10,408 bases of DNA from positions 73,915 through 84,322 of the forward strand of contig JAHBMJ010003899.1 of NCBI GenBank assembly GCA_018398765.1, read 5' to 3'. Shown in pieces: positions 1-7,098 of this stretch; position 1 is the first letter of the stretch; each line of letters starts with the position of its first letter. The notes below the pieces were generated by a model. The model saw only the letters and a program-made list of their open reading frames with translations, ran no database searches and was not told where the DNA came from. The translations under genes were made by a program, and so were the position numbers. This DNA comes from Chromera velia (Eukaryota; Sar; Chromeraceae).

Positions 1-425
1 ATCAGCAATAGATACTAGTGGATACATATTAAGTTGATGGTTGTTTTCAACTTTTGTCTTTTCTCACTATTGTCACTGGAGATGCACATCATTGTACATC
101 CATTGTACATTTTAACTACACTGATTAATAATTCCGCACTCGGCCTTCCCGCTTGCTGACTGTGGGGGGCATTCCGCCTAATAAGAAGACTGAGTGATAA
201 AGGGCTGGCAAGCGTTAAGCAGATATGGGCCGGATGGGGGACCTGGGCCATATAGCGTGCATGAGTGTATCATGAGGCTGCGCATCGTGAAGTCGGGCAT
301 GCTTTTATTAAGTAATTTTAGTGAAGTGCATGCTTGATATGTCTGCTTGACGTCATCACTAAGAATGCTTGAGATTGACATTAACTGCTAGACCAAACCA
401 ACCAATGTCTGTCAGACTTTAACAG
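1..425. other. Left-edge stretch without a supported gene
   Basis: I see no convincing exon here on either strand. Open frames are short and lack coding character. The end of the stretch (about 405-425) reads as a pyrimidine-containing run ending in TTTAACAG, which could be the splice acceptor for the open frame that follows, so part of this DNA may be an intron of a plus-strand gene whose earlier exons lie outside the window. Confidence 0.4.
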
Positions 426-752
426 TCGGAAGTGGCACGCCTCTCTCAGTGGGAAGTGGCACGTTTTGCACCCCCTGAAAATATAAATCAAGCAGAGCAA
501 TTCAGAAAGGAGAGGGAGGTGGGGCGTCTGCTTGATAGCATATCCTTTTTAGCAAATGCGGCAGAAGAAGAATCTCAGAGGGAAGAAGTAGAAGAACGGA
601 GAGAGGTGTTTCACATGGAGGACATAACAGAAGAACAGGCCGTAGCTGAAGAGAACCGCTGCAGAACATTCAGACAGGCAATCGATGTCTGTGTCCCTCA
701 CCACCATGATGAGGCAGAAGATTTTCAGCTTGTCTCGGAGGTGCAAATCTAA
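426..752 (+). CDS. Acidic hypothetical protein, candidate 3' terminal exon
   Basis: A frame of about 108 codons runs from a stop at 420-422 to TAA at 750-752. The only initiators near its beginning are GTG-type, and the first ATG lies well inside, so I read it as a terminal exon beginning after the AG at 424-425 rather than a whole gene. The product is rich in Glu and Arg (runs such as EEESQREEVEERRE), suggesting a charged helix or coiled coil, and ends with a His triplet and an acidic tail. Near its start a short segment is duplicated (EVARLSQWEVARF). AATAAA at 752-757 overlaps the stop and AT-rich DNA follows, as expected for a 3' end. There is no recognisable domain. It could instead be a chance open frame or a transposon remnant. 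Confidence 0.4.
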   Translation, partial: SEVARLSQWEVARFAPPENINQAEQFRKEREVGRLLDSISFLANAAEEESQREEVEERREVFHMEDITEEQAVAEENRCRTFRQAIDVCVPHHHDEAEDFQLVSEVQI

Positions 753-757
753 ATAAA
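752..757 (+). terminator. Candidate polyadenylation signal AATAAA
   Basis: Canonical hexamer overlapping the stop codon of the acidic open frame and followed by AT-rich sequence. It supports a 3' end here, although the hexamer is common in AT-rich DNA and some protists do not use it. Confidence 0.35.
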
Positions 758-1018
758 CAAAAAGTGACACATGCAACTTTGCATTGTTTATAAACTTATC
801 GCAGAGTGGAAATTTACTCTGGAAAATTATTTAGAAAATTTGATTTAATTATTTTCTATTAAATAATATCCAGAATTATATAAAAATTTTAATTTATTGA
901 TTCAATTTGAAGCATTGTAAATGAATCTTTAAAGTTGCGTTCAGATACTAAATCCTAGAATAAAGGTATTTTTAAACTTTTTTCAACGTTTTTCATACTA
1001 TAGAGAGAATGCAGAAAG
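758..1018. other. AT-rich stretch without a gene
   Basis: Strongly AT-rich with many short TTTAAAT-like words and no usable open frame. It ends abruptly at the G/C-rich repeat block. I see nothing beyond a possible 3' flank. Confidence 0.6.
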
Positions 1019-1025
1019 ACCCCTT

Positions 1026-1130
1026 GACTGCCTGGGGTGCCGCAGGCGGTCCATAAGGACCGCCTGGGGAAGGTCATACATAAGACCCCAGGCGGCCTGT
1101 CAGGGCCACCTGGGGTTAGCGCAGGCAGTC
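1026..1130. repeat. Nested inverted repeats able to form a three-arm structure
   Basis: An outer pair, GACTGCCT at 1026-1033 and AGGCAGTC at 1123-1130, encloses two hairpins. The first is a perfect 10-bp stem (1043-1052 with 1057-1066, loop ATAA). The second pairs 1086-1097 with 1104-1115 at 11 of 12 positions around a 6-base loop. The single mismatch is a C facing an A, which becomes a G-U pair in a minus-strand transcript. The block is GC-rich within AT-rich surroundings. Function is unknown; it may be a folded RNA, a foldback transposon end or a recombination site. Confidence 0.6.
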
Positions 1131-1153
1131 ATTCTGAAGGTTTAGACAGCATG

Positions 1154-1244
1154 GCGGCCAGCCCTCATGGCTAGCCCTCAATTTAGCTTGGTCGGCGGCT
1201 AGCTCTCGCAGCCAGCCCTCAATTTAGCTTGTCCGGCGGCCAGC
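1154..1244. repeat. Tandem repeat, period 41 bp, about 2.3 copies
   Basis: Two copies of a unit beginning AGCCCTCAATTTAGCTTG lie at 1173-1203 and 1214-1244, each followed by a CGGCGG(C/T)(C/T)AGC segment. A partial copy precedes them from 1154. The copies differ at a few positions, so the array is not freshly amplified. Confidence 0.65.
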
Positions 1245-1290
1245 CTTCGTAGGAGGGGGGGGAGGGACCCCCTTAGCTATAGCTTAATTG

Positions 1291-1358
1291 GAGGGCGGAG
1301 GGAAAAAGCCTCCATGGGGGGACCTCCCCTTTGAGGGCGAAGGGGAAAAGCCTCCATG
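1291..1358. repeat. Tandem repeat, period 42 bp, two copies
   Basis: The 26-base core at 1291-1316 matches 1333-1358 at 24 of 26 positions and contains AAAAGCCTCCATG. Copies are 42 bp apart, almost the same spacing as the preceding array. The region to about 1500 carries long G and C runs and small GC hairpins such as GGGGC-CAAAA-GCCCC near 1455. The open frames across it are compositional artefacts. Confidence 0.6.
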
Positions 1359-1703
1359 AAAGTGACTCCCCCCAGGGGGGGGGAGGGGCTGGAGAGCAGA
1401 GGGAGGCGTCTGAAAGGGGGGGTACTCCCCCTCCCCAAATAAGGGGAGAGTGAAGGGGCCAAAAGCCCCTGAGGGGACCCCCCCCCTCTTTTTTAAGGTC
1501 ACCTCTGGGATGATTGCGGATGCATAAAAACTTTTGTACATTTCTACTATACTTAACCCAGCAAGCCTTTTTTTTTTAGCCATACGCGCCTGCATGCGTT
1601 TTTTTAGATACATGCGCAAGGAGCGCGGGGGCCCCGGAAAGCCACCGCCAAAAATGGTCCCGCAAGCGAAAAATTAACCAAACGCTACGGTTAACTCCCC
1701 TGG

Positions 1704-1765
1704 GGTGAGTGCCTTGCGCGTGCCGCGCCATATGACTCGCGCCCGCAAAAAAGGTGAGTGCCTTG
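1704..1765 (+). repeat. Direct repeat GGTGAGTGCCTTG
   Basis: The 13-mer occurs at 1704-1716 and 1753-1765, 49 bp apart. A short inverted pair TTAACC/GGTTAA (1674-1679, 1689-1694) lies just upstream. These may mark one end of the repeat-rich element that follows. Confidence 0.45.
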
Positions 1766-1791
1766 GAATTGAAATTATCCGGCTGGGAACA

Positions 1792-2029
1792 TTTGACGGG
1801 CCATAAATGTTTGACAGGCCAGGGATTTTTGGTAAGCCTGCCAGCCGAGCTCACTAACCAGCCTGCGCCAGGCTATTTTGACAGGCCATGTACACGCTAT
1901 TTTAACGGGACTAACAGCCGGTATGCTGATAGGTACTATGCATCCACGAACCCTCAAGAAATTTTTTGACAGGCCAAGGATATTTGACGGGCTTGGTAAT
2001 CTTTACCGGCTCACTTTTTTGACAGGCCA
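1792..2029 (+). repeat. Degenerate 18-bp repeat family, forward orientation
   Basis: The core TTTGAC(A/G)GGCCA recurs at 1792-1803, 1810-1821, 1877-1888, 1965-1976 and 2018-2029, with decayed copies at 1901-1912 and 1983-1994. Where adjacent copies are intact (1792/1810 and 1965/1983) the spacing is 18 bp and the unit is about TTTGACAGGCCARRGATA. The frames crossing this region translate the repeat and are not genes. Confidence 0.8.
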
Positions 2030-2160
2030 GGCCAGTATGCATAAAAGTTGGACGCATATATATAAATTTCTTTATTATGGAAGTGCATGCGCTTAATTGA
2101 TCGTGCACATAATTGCACAGTAGCTTGGCTTATCAAATGAGTCAGGCAGTCAAGATCACC

Positions 2161-2414
2161 AGGCCCGTCAAATATCTCTGGCCCGTCAAAATAGCCTGAA
2201 AAGCGAAGCTCTGGAGGGCACTTGAAAACAATTGCTCTGGGACCGCGTGGTCATGTATGTATGCATGCATGATTTCCGAGTAAATTTGAACGAAAAAATG
2301 AGGGTACCGGGGCTTGAACCGACGACCCCAACTACCCCAAAATTCGCTTTCCGGGCCACTTGCACGCTTCGCGTACGTCAGATAGCCCGGCCTGTCAAAT
2401 ATCTCTGGCCTGTC
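2161..2414 (-). repeat. Same 18-bp repeat family, inverted orientation
   Basis: The reverse complement of the core occurs at 2161-2172, 2179-2190, 2388-2399 and 2406-2414. The pairs at 2161-2187 and 2388-2414 share the layout GGCC(C/T)GTCAAATATCTCT followed by a second copy. Read on the minus strand they match the forward pair at 1965-1992 closely. Forward copies left and inverted copies right make a large imperfect inverted arrangement about 620 bp across. Confidence 0.8.
2300..2385 (-). other. tRNA-like segment with B-box, possible SINE head or tRNA pseudogene
   Basis: The minus strand carries GGTTCAAGCCC, close to the internal polymerase III B-box GGTTCRANNCC, followed by CGGTACCC as in a tRNA 3' half. 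Upstream on the same strand lies GTGGCCCGGAAAGCG, a weak A-box candidate. The T stem is imperfect and I cannot close an acceptor stem, so a functional tRNA is unlikely. It sits between two inverted copies of the 18-bp repeat, so it may be part of a dispersed element. Confidence 0.35.
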
Positions 2415-2463
2415 GCCGCATGCAAATTAGAAATGCATGCATGCATACAAAATTCACATGAAT

Positions 2464-2681
2464 GGCCCCATATACCTCCCTGACACTACAAGCCACTTGA
2501 AACAGAAATCTTCAAATTTATCCACCTATGCGACTTTATCTTTCAAGAATTAATCCGCGCCTGCGGTGCAGCTAGGTGGCGTAGAGTTTCAAGATGTAGC
2601 CTGCGTCTGTGGCGCGGATAAAAGCCATCTGCGAGAGCGACTTCAAATTCAAGTGGCTTGTAGTATCAGGGAGGTGGCCCC
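2464..2681. mobile_element. MITE-like non-autonomous element with 28-bp terminal inverted repeats
   Basis: The left arm 2474-2501 (begins ACCTCCCTGACACTACAAG) and right arm 2648-2675 are inverted copies matching at 27 of 28 positions. Inside, ATCCGCGCC at 2553-2561 is mirrored by GGCGCGGAT at 2611-2619. TGGCCCC occurs directly on both sides (2463-2469 and 2675-2681) and may be a target duplication, though the left copy is set off by four bases from the arm. No open frame of transposase size is present. Size, arms and lack of coding capacity fit a miniature inverted-repeat transposable element; the parent superfamily is unknown. Confidence 0.7.
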
Positions 2682-2810
2682 GTAAAGCAACTTGAGGGGC
2701 TTTTATAGAAATGGAACATCCTCAGGGCGGGGATTTTCACTTTCGCGAGGCGGTTCGCAATGACCAGGACCAAATAAAGTATAGTAGATATGAGCATCAA
2801 TGTGCTTTGA

Positions 2811-3241
2811 GAAGGAAGGAAGGAAGTAAGGAAGGAAGGAAGGAAGGAAAGAAGGAAGGAAAAAAGGAAGGAAAAAAGGAAGGAAAGAAGGAAGGAAGGA
2901 AGGAAAGAAGGAAGGAAGGAAGGAAGGAAGGAAGAAGCGGAAAGAAGGAAGGAAGATAGAAAGGAAAGAAGGAAGGAAAGAAGGAAGGAAGGAAGGAAGG
3001 AAGGGAGGAAGGAAGGAAGGAAGGAAGGAAAGAAGGAAGGAAGGAAGGAAGGAAGGAAGGAGGGAGGGAAGGAAGGAAGGGAGAAGTGGAAAAAAAGATG
3101 GAAGACAGAAATGAAAGAAGGAAGAATTTCAAAAGAAGAAGTAGAAAGAAGGAAGGAAGACAGAAAAGAAAGAAGGAGCGGAAAAAAGGAAGGAAGACAG
3201 AAAGGATAGAAGGAAAAAAGGAAGAAGTAAAAAGAAAGAAT
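2811..3241 (+). repeat. GGAA/GAAG polypurine microsatellite
   Basis: About 430 bp of almost pure purine on the plus strand, built on GGAA with interspersed GAAA and GGGA, decaying toward its right end (scattered C and T from about 3090). Such homopurine tracts can form triplex DNA. The long minus-strand frames reading Leu-Pro-Ser-Phe repeats are translations of this tract. Confidence 0.95.
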
Positions 3242-3245
3242 AATA

Positions 3246-3723
3246 TAATGAGACCTATCGGACTTTAACATTATTTCAAACTTTGAAATATAAGATGTTC
3301 TATAGTATTTTAACATTGTTTATATACCTTTAAACTAAATAGACATTCTTTAAAATATGATTCTTTTAAGATAAAATTAATATTAAAGAAAAAATTGAAG
3401 CTGAACCTGTCAGTGCCAGTGTCCGGAGATTTCAATTTCTGAGTTCTTTTAGCATTCAATTATGATAATGCATAATATTGTATCTACAATTTTTTTTTAT
3501 AATTTCGATTACACATAAATAAATGTTTAAGTACAATATCATGTCAACATGAATGCTTAGTAGAATAACTGAATTCAAATTATCTTAATAAATTAAATCT
3601 AAACTTAAATAGTCAGTTAGTTATTAAGTTAGTGAGTTAAAGGATGCCTAACTTTAGTTAGAGCGCCCTGCTCCCGGGCGGCGCACGCATAGTTGGTTGG
3701 TTTTCACTAGAATGAGCAAAAAG
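3246..3723. other. AT-rich stretch, no supported gene
   Basis: AT-rich DNA with a perfect small inverted repeat ATTTCAAA-C-TTTGAAAT (3273-3289) and repeated TTAGT words near 3610-3660. A short GC-rich spot around 3658-3690 (AGAGCGCCCTGCTCCCGGGC) resembles the D-arm and anticodon-stem region of a tRNA but cannot be completed. If the exon ending at 3724 is real, this is the 3' flank of the minus-strand gene. Confidence 0.5.
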
Positions 3724-3940
3724 TTATTCACTTGTCAGCACCGCGCGGTAGATATCGAACAGGTAAGTCAAGACCGAGAACAAATGCGATCGGATAACAT
3801 TACGGACGAATAGATTGAATGCAGACGCGCCGGAGAGAGGAGCGTACGTTACAATCATTATATGATCAATCCGAGTTGATTTCAATGCAGCTATCTGGCA
3901 TAAGGATTCCCTTTCGTCCGACCGTTTCTCATCATTTTTT
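3724..3940 (-). CDS. Candidate 3' terminal exon of the minus-strand gene
   Basis: The minus strand has an open frame ending at TAA (3726-3724). Its last 70 or so residues look protein-like, with charged segments (EKRSDERESLCQ) followed by a hydrophobic amphipathic C-terminus (SHLFSVLTYLFDIYRAVL). The upstream boundary is uncertain: possible acceptors lie near 3925-3945 (after AATGATGAG) and further upstream. It lies beyond the GT microsatellite from the methyltransferase-like exon, so it may be the final exon of that gene, a separate small gene, or chance. No family is recognised. Confidence 0.3.
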
Positions 3941-4296
3941 GTATGAAGAAAGCTTGTATAAGAAGTCATCATTACAATGAATACACGAATCATGCACACA
4001 CAGTTTGTTGTCACCCCACCTGACAGACAATGCACCATACTCTCCTTGCAGGTTAAATGAGAGCAGATGCAAGAAGCCAAAAAGAGAGCTCTTGGTTACT
4101 GTTAGGGCATAACGAGCGAGAGCAGAGAAGGAAAAGAGATCAAAGGAGGACTTACTACAGAAAAAGAACACGAACGTGCGGTGAAAGGAGAGAAAAACTA
4201 TATTCCATAGTGTTTTCATATGATGTAATGCCTGGACACTTGATTTTCTTTACCCACAGTGACATAACTGACACTTTCATCACGCTGTAATTATGA

Positions 4297-4474
4297 CTCT
4301 CTCTCTCTCTCTCTCTCTCTCTTTGTATGTGTGTGTGTGTGTGTGTATGTGTGTGTGTGTGTGTATGTGTGTATGTGTGTATGTGTGTGTATGTGTATGT
4401 GTGTGTGTGTATGTGTGTGTATGTGTATGTCTGTATGTGTGTGTCTGTGTGTGTGTGTACGTGTGTGTGTGTGT

Positions 4475-4529
<55 letters not shown>

Positions 4530-4588
4530 TATGTGTGTATGTGTGTGTGTATGTATGCATATATATCTGCATGTGTGTGTGTGAGTGT
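4297..4588 (+). repeat. CT then GT/GTAT compound microsatellite
   Basis: A (CT)n run at 4297-4322 is followed by about 260 bp of GT with interspersed GTAT and a few GTAC and GTCT variants. Long alternating purine-pyrimidine GT tracts favour Z-DNA. All long open frames here, in every phase, read only Cys-Val or Thr-His repeats and are not genes. Confidence 0.95.
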
Positions 4589-4639
4589 AGGCCTCGTCCG
4601 CCCTATCGACTCTTGCCTCACACCTAACCAACAGAATCA

Positions 4640-5058
4640 TCAAACACGCTCGTCAGACAGATGCATTTTCACACGCATCTTCTTGTGCAGTTGCCACCCT
4701 GCTGGCAAGTTCTTTTCAAACACGGACAAAACAGAACAAACACACTTTAGATGCTCTGAATTCGTTATTATTAAGCGATGAACGTATGCATCTAGAGGGG
4801 TCTCAGAACCCCTGACGGAAACATACATATACATAAAGTCTGCTGTAAGTTCTTCGACGTTCATCATGCAGACATCTCTTTCAACGACTTCAACTTTCTG
4901 TGCCATTCCACTCTTTTGCAAGAAAAGATGACTCAGAGCGGTGGTGCTTTCTTCTGTTTCGATGCACCAGACTGTCCGAGCACCATAAAATGACAACAAT
5001 GCTCCCACAACATCGAGTCCGAACCTAACATCAATGCACATATCAAAAAATATCTTTT
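4640..5058 (-). CDS. Methyltransferase-like domain, exon G of the minus-strand gene
   Basis: The frame runs from an acceptor-like CTTTCTGCCAG (exon from 5058) to tandem TGA TGA at 4642-4637. Early residues IFFDMCIDVRFGLDVVGA occupy the position of motif I in class I SAM-dependent methyltransferases. Then YGARTVWCIETEES resembles the second strand with its acidic end, and KVEVVERDV resembles the third strand with Asp. The overall pattern recalls DOT1-like or related Rossmann enzymes. Motif I lacks a clear GxGxG, so catalysis is doubtful and the family call is an inference. The remaining C-terminal part, with positively charged KKMRVKMH near the end, is unassigned. The same frame continues upstream into exon F across TAA 5080-5078 and TGA 5146-5144. 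Confidence 0.5.
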
Positions 5059-5146
5059 CTGGCAGAAAGAAGATGAGTTAAATGGTAAAAAGTATTCTCA
5101 AAACATCCATAAAATCAATGCCCCCACCCATGTTGCCCGCATCTCA

Positions 5147-5339
5147 TTGCCAGCTTCTCCCAGTATCCCACAAACAGAAAGGGTTCTTTTTTACTCTTGA
5201 GACGAGCTTGCTGACAAACTGACATTCGTCAGACTCTTTCTTCTCCTTCTTCTTCTTCTTTTCAGCTTGGTCGAGGTTATCGTTTTTGATGGAGTTATTC
5301 AAAGTGCCTGTCCGTTCGAATTTTCCTTGTCCCTCTCCG
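5147..5339 (-). CDS. Lysine-rich linker, exon F of the minus-strand gene
   Basis: An acceptor-like TTGTTGCGTGCAG precedes 5339. The frame encodes a polar segment with a basic run (EKKKKKEKKES) and then QFVSKLVSRVKKNPFCLWD before TGA at 5146-5144. The basic run could be a nuclear localisation signal or DNA-contacting linker. A donor AGA|GTAAAA near 5203 could end the exon earlier, and splicing to an AG at 5055-5054 would then keep the frame without meeting a stop. Alternatively the frame simply reads on through TGA into protein-like sequence containing NMGGGIDFMDVLR. No acceptor phase matches exon E directly, so an intermediate exon may be missing from my model. Confidence 0.45.
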
Positions 5340-5344
5340 CTGCA

Positions 5345-6345
5345 CGCAACAAGTATGAAAAGACAATCCTGAGTTACTGTACGAATACAAAAAGCAAGAC
5401 TGAAGCAAAGAAATACTGATATTGTGTGTAAACGCAAGCAGACATGATAAAACTTATGCTTACAGCTGCTCTAGGCGATATTAAGAGCACAAAAATCAAC
5501 TGTCACCCTAGTGACGGGACTAAGCCCCACCAATCGAGCCCCACCAGGGTGGCTGATATGAGCACGAGTGAAAAAAGTGCATCCAAAGATTCAGCAGCAA
5601 AGACTGATTGTATGGATGTGAACGATGGCGCCTTAGCCACTATTGTACTCATGTGAACGAGGGTGTGTTCAACTATGCTCCGCATTCACAAGCAGAATGA
5701 GGATGAGGCATTCACTTAAAAGTGACAGCAATTCTCTCTCGAGAACCGGCGTCACTTGCGGTGGTGCGACTCCTCACTTGCATTCACAACACAATCATTC
5801 ACTACCTTTTCACTCAGTCTGGAACAGCTGCCTCTTCTAGCTACATTTCAAAGGGTCTTTTCATGGGTTCTTTGGATAAGAAAATTCAATGAAAGATGAG
5901 AGAGAGGAATCAAAAAACCTCATGAGTTGAAGTTTACCTATCTATATATGTGTGTGTGATCTTCATGCGGCTACAACTAAAGGACATACCCCTAAGGGGG
6001 GTCTGCGCCTCGCATCCGCTGCTCATTGAGAGCCTTACACACTCACATAGCACACGCACACCGATGCACATCGACACACACGTATACGGAACCAAAGAAC
6101 GAAGGAAGAAAAGAAGGAAGGAAGGAAAGCAATGGAAGGAATGATGAAGGAAGGAAAACAACATAGTATAAGCAAGGAAGCAAGCAAGAAAGAAAGAAAC
6201 AAAGAAAGAAAGAAAGAAAAAAAAAAAAAAGAAAAAAGAAGGGAAGCAAAAAAGAAAAAAAAAAAGAGAGGAAGGAAACAGAGAAGTAACAGTTACTAAG
6301 GAATAAAGAAAAAAATGAAACAAAAACTGACTTCTCATTCTTTAC
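5345..6345. other. Probable intron region between exons E and F
   Basis: About 1 kb separates the donor of exon E from the acceptor of exon F. It holds purine microsatellites (see 6099-6275), a (GT)n fragment near 5947, and a non-repetitive centre (5440-5850). That centre has a small plus-strand open frame at 5444-5656 rich in Ser, Thr, Lys and Asp and an overlapping minus-strand frame at 5503-5685. Neither shows a recognisable domain or decisive splice sites. A missing exon on the minus strand is possible because the phases of E and F do not match directly. Confidence 0.4.
6099..6275 (+). repeat. GGAA, AAAG and poly-A microsatellites
   Basis: GGAAGGAA runs (6099-6160) pass into GAAAGAAAG and poly-A/GA runs (6180-6275). 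On the minus strand this is a pyrimidine-rich intron interior just downstream of exon E. The long minus-strand frame that continues through it reads Phe, Ser and Leu repeats and is not coding past the donor at 6345. Confidence 0.9.
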
Positions 6346-6862
6346 CATCCCCACCAGCTTCTCTGCTGCAGACATCTCTTGAAAAGGTTCCAGCATCTGT
6401 CCAGCAGAGCTGGCCGCTGCAGCTCTTGGGCCACCGATGCTCATCAAAAGCGAATTTAGGGCGGCTGAGGACCCTAGAGGTTTGGTCTTGGGCTTGGGTT
6501 TGACTTTAGATTTGGGAGGGTTCGGATTGTGGTCTTCGTCAGCCATTTTATCATCATCCTTGGAACTAAAGAAGTCCTTTACAAGGTCAGGGTCCAGCCT
6601 TTCTCCTTTCCGACGGCCCTTTCTCTCGGGGTCTTTCTCAGTGGCGGTGCCCTCCGGGACCCCCCTGTTCTCCCTGCCTCCCCCTTCGTTCTCTTTGCCC
6701 CCCCCTTCGTTCTCCTTGCCCCCCCCCCTGCTCTCCTTCTCAGCGCCTCCCTCTTCTTCCGCGACCTCTCCTCCCCCCCTCATTTTTCTTCTTCTTGGAC
6801 CCCTTGGGGCGTCCTCCCTTCTTTTTGGGGGCAACTGGCTGCTGCGTGGGAGCCGTTTGATC
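6346..6862 (-). CDS. AT-hook exon E, charged chromatin-type linker
   Basis: A strong acceptor (pyrimidine run, then GAACACACAG) precedes 6862. The first frame encodes DQTAPTQQPVAPKKKGGRPK followed by GSKKKK, a classical AT-hook (GRP core flanked by basic residues) that binds the minor groove of AT-rich DNA. After a run of seven G (6773-6779) that frame soon stops. The frame offset by one base continues as an acidic and Gly-rich linker with imperfect GGGKENE repeats, then DLVKDFFSSKDDDKMADED, a Pro/Lys stretch, and an Ala/Leu-rich helix. It ends at the donor GATG|GTAAAG (6345). Dropping one G joins both parts. The AT-hook and charge pattern suggest a nuclear DNA-associated protein. The one-base conflict may be an indel, an assembly error or frameshifting. 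Confidence 0.65.
6827..6862 (-). promoter_or_regulatory. Splice acceptor and start of AT-hook exon
   Basis: On the minus strand the sequence before 6862 reads ATTATCTTTTTTTGTTG then AACACACAG, a well-formed 3' splice site. It fixes the exon start and places GAT CAA ACG in the frame that encodes the AT-hook. Confidence 0.55.
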
Positions 6863-7098
6863 CTGTGTGTTCAACAAAAAAAGATAATACGTACAGATGA
6901 AAAGGGCCTGCAATATGTTTTTTTAGAGCTTGAAGCTTCCTCCTTTTCCTGTATTTTCTGTCTTTTCTAAAGAATTCCTTTAAGTTTGCGTACCACCAGC
7001 TAATTACACATCTGTAAAAGTCGTGAAAAGAGTCGTGAAAAGACATCAAAAGCGAAGGAAATACGGCAAAAAATCTGTAGTAGCAGCTGCAAAGTTTA

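Noticed and set aside
1277-1619. Minus-strand frames with Pro/Ser/Gly-rich products
   Set aside because: They lie in tandem repeats and G/C runs and show no coding character or splice signals.
1792-2414. CRISPR-like array
   Set aside because: Cores are only 12 bases, degenerate, in both orientations, and lack uniform unique spacers; the context is eukaryotic.
2666-3316. Long minus-strand open frame with Leu-Pro-Ser-Phe repeats
   Set aside because: It is a translation of the GGAA polypurine microsatellite; all phases of the tract are open.
3655-3695. tRNA gene suggested by a D-arm-like GC-rich segment
   Set aside because: No T arm or acceptor stem could be paired and no B-box follows at the expected distance.
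4155-4781. Several long open frames on both strands reading Thr-His or Cys-Val
   Set aside because: They translate the GT microsatellite; lack of stops there is compositional.
5444-5656. Small plus-strand open frame within the E-F intron region
   Set aside because: It has an ATG and polar composition but no domain, no promoter signal and an equally open antisense frame; not enough to call a gene.
6437-6970. Plus-strand open frames with Pro/Ser/Phe-rich products
   Set aside because: They are antisense to the AT-hook exon E, whose splice signals and codon pattern are much better.
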